64,000 nt of DNA from assembly GCF_001665875.1 (NCBI RefSeq), contig NZ_LZTA01000097.1, positions 62,001 through 126,000 of the forward strand, read 5' to 3'. This DNA comes from Mycobacterium sp. 852002-40037_SCH5390672 (GTDB lineage: Bacteria; Actinomycetota; Actinomycetes; Mycobacteriales; Mycobacteriaceae). Of this stretch, positions 15,569 through 24,200 are shown piece by piece. Numbering within the stretch: position 1 is the stretch's first letter; the number at the start of each line of letters is the position of its first letter. The notes under the pieces are model-generated. The model ran no database searches and was not told the DNA's origin. It was given only the letters and a program-made list of their open reading frames with translations. The position numbers and the translations under genes were made by a program.

Positions 15569-17050
15569 TTAGCCAGTGGGCGCCCAGTTGCCGTGGAAGC
15601 CCATCGGCACCCGCTGCGGCAGGTGGACGGTGGCCACCTGTTCGAGCGTCTGCGCGTCCAGCAAAAGCAATTGGCCTTCGTCGCGGTCGCGGTGATAGCC
15701 GAAGCCGATCAGGATGCCGTCATCTTCGGCGCGTGCCGAGGGATTGGGCACAAAGGACATCTCGCCGAGTAAAACGCCGGCATCGAGGACTGCGACCTCG
15801 CGGGATCCCGTCGCATAGTCGTGTTTGAAAAGGCCGGATCCGCCGCCCGCGAAGTGCGCGCCCACGGTGTAGCCGAACCGGTGCCGTGCGCCCAGCAACT
15901 CCTCGTTGATCCGCGGGAATTCCTGGGACTGTTCGTCGCGGCATTCGGTGGTGACCGCGCCGGTCGCGAGGTTGATGGTCCAGCGGTCCAGCATGGGGGT
16001 GCTTTCCCCGGGGCCGCGCCGGTCCCGGTCGAACATCCGCGTGTAGCGCACCACGTCGAGCACCAAAACCTCGGCGGCACCGCGCATCTCCGAATAGGCG
16101 TTCAGCGGGTGGTAGACGTAGCAGGGTTCGATGTCGAACCAGCGCACGTCCTTGTTGGCTCCTTCCCTGGGCATGACCCCGATGCGCGCGGGGTAGCGCG
16201 GGTTCCACGCATAGGGCATCCGGTCGGAGTGGGTGGCGCCGCGGTTCAGCCTGGCGTTGATCGGGCTCGGCACCCGCACCCGCCCGATCAGCGACTGCAG
16301 CACCAGACGGGCCGGCAGGGCCAGCCAGGGCGGCATTTTCTGCGGCAGCACCTGTACCGGGTCGAACGTCACCGGGAGGTCGTAGATCACCACGTATTTG
16401 TCGGTCAGCGAGAAGTCGTGCATCATCGGCGACCCGCCCACCTCGATGTCCACCGTGCGCCGGGCACGTCCGGCGGCATCGATCACCGAGTACTGCACGG
16501 TTCGTCCGCGCGTGAACGAGTAAGACACCGCGTGCAGTTCGCCGGTGCGCGGATCGCGGTGCGGATGCGCGGTGTAGCCGCCCGTCAGCGTGCCGTCGAA
16601 GTCGCACGTCCCGATGGTGTCCAGCTCTTCGGTGAGCTCGTAGTTGGCGACTCCGCCCTCCACCAGCGCCAGGGTGCGTCCGGCGTGGCTCACCGCGCTG
16701 GTGTTGGCCCCCAGGCTCAGCATTCCCGCGCGCGGGTCGAGCCGGCCGGGCGCCGGCTCGCCGAGGGTTCGGCACACCGGTCGGCTGCGCACCCAGCGGT
16801 TGCGATACCAGCGGGCCTGTCCGTCGCGCAGCGCCACCCCGTGCACCATGCCGTCGCCGCTGAACCAGTGGTAGACGGCCGGGTCCACCTCGGCGGCCGG
16901 GTTGGGCCCGTTGCGCAGGTAGCGCCCGTCGAGGTGTTCGGGAATGTGCCCGGTGACCGGCAGATCGTGCGCGGTGACTTCCGCGCTCACCGGCGCCAGG
17001 AAGTCCTCGAGGTAGGGATTGCCGGGCTTGACGGTTGCCGTGGTCACCAT
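15569..17050 (-). CDS. Carotenoid cleavage oxygenase (Rv0654-like)
   Basis: This 493-residue member of the carotenoid oxygenase/RPE65 family uses non-haem iron and O2 to cleave polyene double bonds. Family motifs include DGRYLRNGPNP near residue 40, HWFSGDGMVHGV, GGYTAHPHRDP, SPMMHDFSLTDKYVV, EPCYVYHPLNAYSE and the C-terminal PQRVPMGFHGNW. These contain the four expected iron-ligand histidines (in TAHP, MHDF, YHPLN and FHGNW). The ATG start lies 62 bp from a divergent TetR gene with repeated GTTAT elements between them, suggesting control by that regulator. The substrate in this organism is not known. Confidence 0.9.
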   Translation of the reverse strand: MVTTATVKPGNPYLEDFLAPVSAEVTAHDLPVTGHIPEHLDGRYLRNGPNPAAEVDPAVYHWFSGDGMVHGVALRDGQARWYRNRWVRSRPVCRTLGEPAPGRLDPRAGMLSLGANTSAVSHAGRTLALVEGGVANYELTEELDTIGTCDFDGTLTGGYTAHPHRDPRTGELHAVSYSFTRGRTVQYSVIDAAGRARRTVDIEVGGSPMMHDFSLTDKYVVIYDLPVTFDPVQVLPQKMPPWLALPARLVLQSLIGRVRVPSPINARLNRGATHSDRMPYAWNPRYPARIGVMPREGANKDVRWFDIEPCYVYHPLNAYSEMRGAAEVLVLDVVRYTRMFDRDRRGPGESTPMLDRWTINLATGAVTTECRDEQSQEFPRINEELLGARHRFGYTVGAHFAGGGSGLFKHDYATGSREVAVLDAGVLLGEMSFVPNPSARAEDDGILIGFGYHRDRDEGQLLLLDAQTLEQVATVHLPQRVPMGFHGNWAPTG

Positions 17051-17061
17051 GACTGAACTCC

Positions 17062-17088
17062 TATAACAGTGTTATTTCAGCGTTATTG
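17062..17088. promoter_or_regulatory. Palindrome and repeats, candidate TetR operator
   Basis: ATAAC-AGT-GTTAT (a perfect 5-bp arm palindrome) is followed 6 bases later by a further GTTATT copy. The block fills the 62-bp space between the divergent carotenoid oxygenase and TetR genes, where it would cover both promoters. Confidence 0.5.
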
Positions 17089-17112
17089 GTACGGTACGCT
17101 GCTGATGAGAAG

Positions 17113-17793
17113 ATGGCAACGATGACTTCAGAAGTTCAGCGCAGCGTTCGCGAGGAGATGCTGCACGCCGCGGTCGGTCTGCTCGACGACGACGGGCCCG
17201 ACGCCCTGCAGACGCGCAAGGTGGCCGGCGCGGCGGGAACCTCCACCATGGCGGTCTACACCCATTTCGGCGGGATGCGGGGGCTCATCGCCGAGGTGGC
17301 CGAGGAGGGACTGCGCCAGTTCGACGCCGCACTGGCCGTGTCCGAAACCAACGATCCGGTCGCCGACCTGTTTGCGATCGGGGCGGCCTACCGCCGCTAC
17401 GCCATCGGGCGCCCGCACATGTATCGGCTGATGTTCGGCAGTACCAGCGCGCACGGCATCAATGCCCCCGCCCACAATGTCCTGACGCTCACGGTCGCCG
17501 AGATCGAGCGCGGATACCCCAGCTTCGCGCACGTGGTGCGCGGGGTGCACCGCTGCATGGTGGCCGGCCGCATCACCGTGGGCGCTGCCGACGACGACGC
17601 GTCCGTCGTGGCCACCGCAGCCCAGTTCTGGGCGTTGATCCACGGGTTCGTCATGCTCGAGCTGGCCGGCTACTACGGCAACGACGGCGCTGCCGTCGCG
17701 CCGGTACTCACCGCGATGTATTCGAGCCTGCTTGTGGCACTTGGTGATTCAGCAGACCAAGTGCACGAGTCCGTGCGGTCGACACGGCGCTGA
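17113..17793 (+). CDS. TetR-family regulator with WHG-type C-terminal domain (Rv0653c-like)
   Basis: This protein of about 226 residues has an N-terminal TetR helix-turn-helix (VREEMLHAAVGLLDDDG, KVAGAAGTSTMAVYTHFGGM) and a C-terminal ligand domain containing RPHMYRLMFG and FWALIHGFVMLELAG, features of the WHG-type TetR group. The start is uncertain: ATGs at 17113 and 17122 are both possible and neither has a strong ribosome-binding site. It is divergent from the carotenoid oxygenase gene across a short repeat-bearing intergenic region and is the likely regulator of that gene. Confidence 0.83.
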   Translation: MATMTSEVQRSVREEMLHAAVGLLDDDGPDALQTRKVAGAAGTSTMAVYTHFGGMRGLIAEVAEEGLRQFDAALAVSETNDPVADLFAIGAAYRRYAIGRPHMYRLMFGSTSAHGINAPAHNVLTLTVAEIERGYPSFAHVVRGVHRCMVAGRITVGAADDDASVVATAAQFWALIHGFVMLELAGYYGNDGAAVAPVLTAMYSSLLVALGDSADQVHESVRSTRR

Positions 17794-17801
17794 ATGCACG
17801 A

Positions 17802-17829
17802 AACCCCCGGGATGGTGATCCCGGGGGTT
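17802..17829. terminator. Bidirectional hairpin between tetR and rplL
   Basis: A perfect 11-bp stem, AACCCCCGGGA/TCCCGGGGGTT, with a 6-base loop lies between the convergent TetR stop (17793) and rplL stop (17843). It has no long T-run, but its position and strength suggest it ends both transcripts. Confidence 0.75.
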
Positions 17830-17842
17830 CACGCGCAGTGAC

Positions 17843-18238
17843 TTACTTGACGGTGACGGTGGCGCCGGCGGCCTCGAGCTTGGTCTTGGCCTCGTCGGCG
17901 GCCTCCTTGGCCACCTTCTCCAGCAGTGGTTTGGGCGCGCCGTCGACCAGGTCCTTGGCCTCCTTGAGGCCCAGGCCGGAGACGATCTCGCGGACCACCT
18001 TGATGACGCCGATCTTCTTGTCACCGGCGGCCTCGAGGATCACGTCGAACTCCGACTGCTCCTCGGCGGCCTCGGCGGGCGCGCCACCGGCGGCGGCGCC
18101 ACCGGCAGCGGCGACGGCGACCGGGGCGGCCGCGGTGACCTCGAAGGTTTCCTCGAACTTCTTCACGAAGTCGGAGAGCTCCAGCAGGGTCATTTCCTTG
18201 AAGGCGTCGAGCAGGTCGTCGGTTGACATCTTTGCCAT
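17843..18238 (-). CDS. rplL: 50S ribosomal protein L7/L12
   Basis: This 131-residue stalk protein recruits translation factors to the ribosome. The N-terminal dimerisation domain ([30 protein letters not shown]), an Ala/Gly/Pro-rich hinge (about 38-58) and the C-terminal factor-binding domain ([19 protein letters not shown]) are all present. It follows rplJ by 44 bp and shares its transcript and leader. Confidence 0.97.
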   Translation of the reverse strand: MAKMSTDDLLDAFKEMTLLELSDFVKKFEETFEVTAAAPVAVAAAGGAAAGGAPAEAAEEQSEFDVILEAAGDKKIGVIKVVREIVSGLGLKEAKDLVDGAPKPLLEKVAKEAADEAKTKLEAAGATVTVK

Positions 18239-18282
18239 GGGTATGGGTCCTTCCTTGTTTTTTCCAGGTTCCGGGTTGGTTG

Positions 18283-18924
18283 TTATTCGGCTTCGGCCGG
18301 GGTTTCCGGCGCCTCAGCCGGTGTTTCCGAAGCTGGTTCCGGGGCGGCTTCCGCGGCCGGCTCCGCAGCGGCTGCGGGTTCCGCAGCAGCAGCGGGACCT
18401 GCCGGAGCTTCGGCGGCCTTCTTCTCCTGCAGGGCGGCCGCGAGCCGGGCGACCTGCGAAGCCGGAGCGTTGAACAAGCCGGCCGCCTTGGCGAGGTTGC
18501 CCTTCATCGCGCCGGCCAGCTTGGCCAGCAGCACCTCACGCGACTCGAGGTCGGCGATGCGCTCGACTTCGGCGACCGTCAGCGCGCGGCCGTCCATGTA
18601 GCCGCCCTTGATGACCAGCGCCTTGTGTTCCTTGGCGAAGGTCTTGATGGCCTTGGCGGCGTCGACCGGTTCCCCGGTGACGAATGCAATGGCCGTCGGG
18701 CCGGCGAAAAGCTCGTCGAGCCCCTCGACCCCGGCCTCCGAAGCGGCCCGCCTGACCAGCGTGTTCTTGGCGACCGAGTAGGTGGCCGCCCCGTTGAGCG
18801 AGCGCCGCAGCTCGGCCAGGTTGGCGACCGTCAGACCCCGGTACTCCGTGATCAGGGTCGCGGTCGATTCCTTGAACTGCTCGGCGATGTCTGCAACGGC
18901 GGTGGCCTTGTCAGCCCTGGCCAT
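18283..18924 (-). CDS. rplJ: 50S ribosomal protein L10 with extended C-terminus
   Basis: L10 anchors the L7/L12 stalk to the large subunit. The core (residues 1 to about 175) is standard: [36 protein letters not shown]-type helices and the L12-binding helix near [15 protein letters not shown]. Total length is 213 residues against 178 in M. tuberculosis. The extra C-terminus is an Ala/Pro/Glu low-complexity tail (repeats of AAAAEP, then [17 protein letters not shown]). The ATG has AGGAGG upstream. It heads the rplJ-rplL pair behind a structured leader. Confidence 0.96.
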   Translation of the reverse strand: MARADKATAVADIAEQFKESTATLITEYRGLTVANLAELRRSLNGAATYSVAKNTLVRRAASEAGVEGLDELFAGPTAIAFVTGEPVDAAKAIKTFAKEHKALVIKGGYMDGRALTVAEVERIADLESREVLLAKLAGAMKGNLAKAAGLFNAPASQVARLAAALQEKKAAEAPAGPAAAAEPAAAAEPAAEAAPEPASETPAEAPETPAEAE

Positions 18925-18949
18925 GCCTACCTCCTGAAGTGAAAGTCAA

Positions 18950-19124
18950 TGCGACGTGTCGTCTCGATCCCCGTAGAACGACGAACGCCCCGGCGCAGAA
19001 GCGGCCGGGGCGTGAAAGCACGCCGGCAGGCGCCGGCGCTGTGCCTCGTCCTCCTGCGTGGGCCGCCGGGATGCTCCCGGACCTTCAACCGATTGCTCGG
19101 TGACCGACGGTCTTCGGTGGATCG
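18950..19124 (-). ncRNA. L10-type ribosomal protein leader
   Basis: The untranslated region between the predicted transcription start (near 19124) and rplJ contains CACCGAAGAC and GCAGGAGGACGA elements as in actinobacterial L10 leaders, and a strong hairpin (9-bp stem, 18985-18993 with 19005-19013, 11-base loop). L10 or the L10-L12 complex is expected to bind such leaders and repress translation. Exact boundaries are approximate. Confidence 0.55.
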
Positions 19125-19130
19125 GCTAAC

Positions 19131-19159
19131 ACAATAGCGTGACGTGCGCGATCAGCCAA
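19131..19159 (-). promoter_or_regulatory. Sigma-A-type promoter of rplJ-rplL
   Basis: On the minus strand TTGGCT (19154-19159) and TATTGT (19131-19136) are separated by exactly 17 bases. The -10 is identical to the one proposed for rpoB. It begins just after the upstream DUF1772 gene ends. Confidence 0.6.
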
Positions 19160-19169
19160 AACGGCGGCC

Positions 19170-19610
19170 TCAGGTGACCGCGAGGACCAGCAGGACAAAC
19201 ACCGCCAGCAGCAGGATCACCCGCAGCCGGTGCCGTCGATCCCAGCGGGCCGCGAGCTCGCGCGAGAGCTCACCGGTGCTCGGCCACTTGGCGATGCGGT
19301 TGTTGATCGGCACCAGCATGGTGACCGTCAGCAGCACCACCACCGCCATCAGGCCCGCGGCGACGCCGCAGAGCCAGTCGCGCGGGGCGCCGCGCTCCTG
19401 GATGGCGAGCGACACCAACAGCAGCAGGACGATGGCATACCAGAACGGCATCGTCGTGCCCAGCGCTCGGCCGGCGCCGCCGCGCGCCGCGCGGAAGGCG
19501 TCGTCGGGCAGCCGGGCGATGAGCGGGTTGAAGAAGACCGCGACCGCCAGCTCCACGCCGACCAGCAGTCCGGTGATCACGACCGCGAGCGCGTCGATGC
19601 TGTGGTTCAT
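19170..19610 (-). CDS. DUF1772 (anthrone oxygenase-like) membrane protein
   Basis: This 146-residue protein has four hydrophobic segments: around AVVITGLLVGVELAVAVF, FWYAIVLLLLVSLAI, WLCGVAAGLMAVVVLLTVTM and the C-terminal VILLLAVFVLLVLAV. Between them are the NPLIARL and VPINNRIAKW motifs seen in DUF1772 proteins. The ATG giving MNHSIDALAV has AAAGG upstream. It follows the ROK kinase by 76 bp. It is not at this site in M. tuberculosis, so it is a local gain or loss. Function is unknown. Confidence 0.75.
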   Translation of the reverse strand: MNHSIDALAVVITGLLVGVELAVAVFFNPLIARLPDDAFRAARGGAGRALGTTMPFWYAIVLLLLVSLAIQERGAPRDWLCGVAAGLMAVVVLLTVTMLVPINNRIAKWPSTGELSRELAARWDRRHRLRVILLLAVFVLLVLAVT

Positions 19611-19686
19611 GCCAATGACCTTTGCATGACGCCGGACCCGGTGCTGCCGAGTCTGTGCGACCTGGGCCCACAGCACATGCAGCGGG

Positions 19687-20607
19687 TCAGCGCAGGGCCG
19701 CGAGCCGGGCCGCGCCGATCAGACCGGCTGCGCCGCCCAGCTCGCCCGGCACCACCCGCAGTCCGGACAAGAAGTCCAGGCCGGCGTATTCGGCGAGCTT
19801 GGCCCGCAGTGGGTCGAAGAGCAGCGGCCCGGATTTGGCGACACCTCCCCCGATCACCACGAGATCCAGATCGCACACCGCGCCGACCGAGGCGATCATC
19901 GCGGCGAGCGCGTTGGCGCCGCGATGAAATGCTCTCTGCGCCAAGGGGTCTCCGGACTCCGCGGCGGCGGCCAGGTCGCTGGCGCCGGCGCCGGGGGGCG
20001 CCGACCACCCGTTTTCTCGCGCCCGGCGCACCATCCACGGCCCGGACGCGACGGTCTCCACGCAGCCGTGACCGCCGCAGGTGCAAGGCCTACCGTCCAG
20101 TTCGACCACCACGTGTCCGACGTGACCGGCATTGCCGGTGCGCCCCGAGTAGGGGACACCGTCGAGCACCAGGCCGCCGCCCACCCCGGTGGAGACCACC
20201 ATGCCCAGCAGAAACCGGGCGTCCGGGCCCGCGTCCTTGCCGGCTCCAATCCAATGCTCGCCCAACGCCATACAGACGCCGTCGCCGGCCAGCACCACCG
20301 GCACTCCGGGCACCGCCGCCGCAACCCTGTCGCGCAACGGGAACCGGTCCCAGCTGTCGATGTTGATCGGGCTGACGGACCCGCTGCGCAGGTCGATGGG
20401 CCCGGACGACGCGATCCCCACGGCGGCGACCGGCCCCGTCGCCGCCCGCAGCGCGTCGCTGATCATCGCTTCGACGACGGCCCAGACGTCGTCCGCGGCG
20501 GACGTGATCGGCGTGGGGCGGATCGCGGAGTACACCAGCTCTCCTCCCGAATCTGCCAGCGCAGCGGCGATTTTGGTGCCGCCGACGTCCAGGCAGAGGG
20601 TGAGCAT
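19687..20607 (-). CDS. ROK-family sugar kinase (Rv0650-like)
   Basis: This 306-residue ROK protein phosphorylates a sugar with ATP; a glucokinase-like role is likely. The phosphate motif is LDVGGTKIAAAL at the N-terminus. STGVGGGLVLDG, GHVGHVVVE with the ROK zinc motif CTCGGHGCVE, and VVIGGGV near the C-terminus are intact. The lack of an N-terminal helix-turn-helix makes it an enzyme rather than a ROK repressor. It starts 5 bp after the Rv0649-like gene in an operon with the GH38 mannosidase, suggesting mannose or glucose recycling. Confidence 0.87.
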   Translation of the reverse strand: MLTLCLDVGGTKIAAALADSGGELVYSAIRPTPITSAADDVWAVVEAMISDALRAATGPVAAVGIASSGPIDLRSGSVSPINIDSWDRFPLRDRVAAAVPGVPVVLAGDGVCMALGEHWIGAGKDAGPDARFLLGMVVSTGVGGGLVLDGVPYSGRTGNAGHVGHVVVELDGRPCTCGGHGCVETVASGPWMVRRARENGWSAPPGAGASDLAAAAESGDPLAQRAFHRGANALAAMIASVGAVCDLDLVVIGGGVAKSGPLLFDPLRAKLAEYAGLDFLSGLRVVPGELGGAAGLIGAARLAALR

Positions 20608-20612
20608 GGCGC

Positions 20613-21230
20613 TCAGTGCCGGTGGGTGTTGTCGGGTTGGCGGGGGTCGCCGGGATGCTCGTAGCCGGGTGCCAGCTCCACCAGCGCCGCGCGTCGCGCG
20701 TCCAGCCACAGCCGGAAGGCGCGTCGCCGTGCGGCGCCGCGCAGATGCTCTTCGATCGCCGATCGCACCTCGTGCAGGGGCGGGGCAGCCAAAGCCGCTG
20801 TACGCCAGCCATATTCGCCACGCCGCGGCGTGGCGAAGCGCAGTGGGTTGCGGGCGTGATAGGCGGCCACCTCGGCGTCGGCCACCCGCACCGCGGCGGT
20901 GACATCGGCGAACAGCGCCCGGGCCCGCGGGTCGGCGAGCACGGCCGCGGCGACGCTGCCGATCTCCAGCCGGGCGGTCGGGTCGGGCAGCAGCCCGGCC
21001 TCCGACGGCGCACCGCGCGCGCTCAGCCCGCGTGCGGTGGCCTCCGCGGCGACCACCCGCTCGGTGACGATGAGTTGGGTCAGCCACCGCCGCAGTTGGC
21101 GGCCCTCGCGGGTGCCGCTGACCGGTAGGGCGGCCGCCCCGCGCGCGGTGCGCAGCCGCGCTTCGGCGGCGTCGAGGACGTCCGGCGAAACGGGCACGCC
21201 GGCAACCGTCGCGATCGGATGCATGCTCAT
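20613..21230 (-). CDS. Rv0649-like protein (annotated FabD2 in M. tuberculosis; no FabD motif)
   Basis: This 205-residue protein occupies the place of M. tuberculosis Rv0649, labelled a possible malonyl-CoA:ACP transacylase. I see none of the FabD motifs (no GHSLG nucleophile loop). The N-terminus (VAGVPVSPDVLDAAEARLR, then GREGRQLRRWLTQLIVTERVVAAEA) looks more like the helical N-domain of SurA/PpiC-type chaperones. Its ATG overlaps the GH38 stop by 4 bp, so it is translationally coupled to the mannosidase. Function is unknown. Confidence 0.72.
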   Translation of the reverse strand: MSMHPIATVAGVPVSPDVLDAAEARLRTARGAAALPVSGTREGRQLRRWLTQLIVTERVVAAEATARGLSARGAPSEAGLLPDPTARLEIGSVAAAVLADPRARALFADVTAAVRVADAEVAAYHARNPLRFATPRRGEYGWRTAALAAPPLHEVRSAIEEHLRGAARRRAFRLWLDARRAALVELAPGYEHPGDPRQPDNTHRH

Positions 21231-24200
21231 GTCACCGTCACTTTCACCGCCGGCGAGTAGACCAGTCGGCCACTGCAGCCGACCCGCACCAGCGCCCACC
21301 ACTGGCCGGGGTCCAGCCAGGCCGGCGGGGTCAGCTGGAAGCCTAGGTCGACGGTGCCCCGGGCGGGTAGCACCGCGCCCAGCGCGCCCGGACCCATCCA
21401 CTCCCAGGTGCCCCAGGGGCTGATCAGATGCGCCTCCAGCGCCAGGTCGGCCGCGGCGTGGCTGCCGACCGTGACGGTCACGGCGCCCGCTTCGCCGGCC
21501 TCGAGCGTGACCTCGGCGGGCCCGTCGGCGAGGTAGACCAGCTCGCCGGGGTCACCCACCGCCACCACGCACACGTCCTCGACGGGCTGCCGCCACGAGG
21601 CCGGGACCCCTTCGCCGGTGATGCGGAGTTCGGCGCGGACCGGGTATAGCCCCGGCTCGGCGCGAGCCGGGACCGACACCACCACGTCGGTGTGCAGGTA
21701 GTCGCCGGTGCACAAAGTGAAGGGCAGCTCGGCCGGCATGGGCGTCCAGCCGGCCGGACATCCGAGGACGACCGCGCCGTGCAGCGTGGCATCGGTGCTG
21801 TCGCTGGCCGCGGTGAGGCGCAACGTCACCTCGCCGCCGGGTTCCGCTGTCAGCTGCGACGGGTGCAGATGGGCGACCGCCGGAAGTCCGCCCAGCGGCG
21901 CGGGGCCGCGATTGTGCAGCCAATACCGCGCGTACAGCGGTTGCGCGGCCTCGGCGTGCGGGGCCAGGACGGCGGCGCCGGTCACCGCCCGGGGCGCGGC
22001 GAATCGGGCCAGCACGGTCGCCACCTGGTAGCCGTGCAGCTCGATCGACGGCACGGGTTCGGGCCGCGTTTCCAGCAGATCGACACGCTGCAGGTCGTTC
22101 ACCGTCGCGACGTCCGAGTCGATGACGACGTGGGTGGTCGTGCCGGTCGTCTCCACCAAGCGCAGCGCGATCGCGTTCGGGTCCAGGGGCGCCGCGCTGC
22201 CCGCGGTCAGCGGATTGCCGGCGGCCTTGAGGGCGCCCAGCTGTACCGATTCGGCGGGCTCGACGCGCAGCAGCGATCCGGTCGGCGGCAGCGCGCCCCC
22301 GCGCCGGCGCGCAGTGACGGCGAGCAGTGGCTGGGAGAACCGCGCACCGCGGGTGGGGATCTGGGCTTGCCGCCAGTCGCCCGCTGCGCTGACCAGCGCA
22401 TAGTCGAAGGCATGCGTCCAGTGCTGCAGTTGGAAGTTGGAGCCGTCCGGCGCGGTGCGGCGCGGGTCGTCGATCCAGATGCCCGACGGCCAGCCGGTGC
22501 AGGAACGCATCAGCGCGGTATGCAGGGTGCCCTCGGTGTCGACGGCGAAGCTGGGCACGCCGCGGTTGAGCAGGGCGACGGTGCGGTCTTCGAAAGCGAC
22601 CGTCCCCGAGGGTGGTTGCTGCGTTACGACGATCTCGGCGTCACCGAGGTCATCGGCCACCGCGGCGATCGCGGCCCGCAGGTGGTCGGCGTCGCGGCCG
22701 TCGATGACCAGCACGGGCAACGCCCGCAACGAACGCAGGTCGGCGTCGGGCACCCACACCGCGTCCAGCGGCGTCTCGGCCGGCACCCATATCCGGGCCC
22801 GGCCGGTCGTCGCCAACTGGCGGTCCAGTTCGTCGCGGTACGCCGGACCCGCGTCGGCCAGCACGGCCGCGGCGAACGCGTTGCGGCCGGGCCCGCCCAG
22901 CGCGATGCGCACGTCGGGCAGATTGGAATCGACCTCCAGGTTGCCGTAGCGCGGCTTGTCCGCGGCGCTGCAGGTGGCCGTGACGCCCGCGCGGACCAGC
23001 GCGACCATCAGCTCCCGGGCCAGCGGGCCGGACGCCGCCTCCGTCGGCGACACCACCTCGGCGACCGACACCGCCCGCACGCCGCTGCCCGAGATCCGCA
23101 CCCGGGCCGCCGAGGACAGGCCGAACCAGCCGTACGCCGGGTTGTCCAAGGTCCACAGGTGCTGGGCGGTGTCCACCGAGCGGGTCCCCTCGTGCAGCAG
23201 CGCGAAACCGCGGCCGACGACGGCATCGCCCACCTCGCTGACCGGCATGGCGCCCGGCACCGGGCACGGCCAACGCAGCCGCACCAGCTGGTCTGCGCCG
23301 CTGAACTCGTCGATCGTGGTGCGGCAGTCCACCCGCGCGACGCCACGCCACAGCGTCAGGGTCTGGGTGTAGCGCAGCAGCGTGCCGATCCGGCCTTGCA
23401 CCACCACCCGCTGACCGAGTGGCCCGTGGTAGGCCCGAACCCGCGCGGGCGCTTCCGACGAGCACACCACCGGCCCCTTGGGCAGCAGATGCCACGGGCC
23501 CTCACCCTGGCTCGGGTGCGCCGGGTATTCCTCGTAGACGGCGAGCTCGTTGCCCACCCGCCCGTCGGCAATCAGCTCGCGGCCGTCCTGGATCAGCGAG
23601 GCGACTCCCCCGCCGCGCGCCGGGTCGACCTCGACGCGGTAGTGCTCGTTGGAGATGACCGATCCCGCCACCGATCTCCAGCCGCCCGGTCCGTCCGGTT
23701 CGGTGGGCACCAACCGGTACGCCCGCCAACCCAGCGACGGCACATCGCGCGCCAGCCAGCTGACCGATCGGCCGTCGTGCTCGACGTGCGCCGCCAGCTC
23801 GGCACCGTCGGTGTCGAACACCCGAACGCGGCCGGCCGGGTGGTCCAGGCGTGCGGTGACGATGTCGGTGCGCGGGCAGGTCAGCGGATTCCACACGATC
23901 ACGTCGCCCTCAGCGACTCCTACGGCCCCGGACAGCAACGCCAGCGAGTTGTCGCGGGCCGCGGTGCCCAGCTCCCAGGCGTCGCGCCATCCGGTCAGCA
24001 GGTCGAGGTACACCTGGTCGGATTCCGAGCCGGTGATGGCGTCATGGTGTGCACCGTAGGCCAGCTGCACCCAGGCCTTGGCCAGCGCGGCCTGCGGGTA
24101 CGGGGCGCCGCTCAGCAGCCCGGCGAACACCGCGAAGCGCTCGGCCTGCAACACGGCGTTCTCGGCGGCCCGGTTGGCCTGCTTGGTGTCGATGTAGGAC

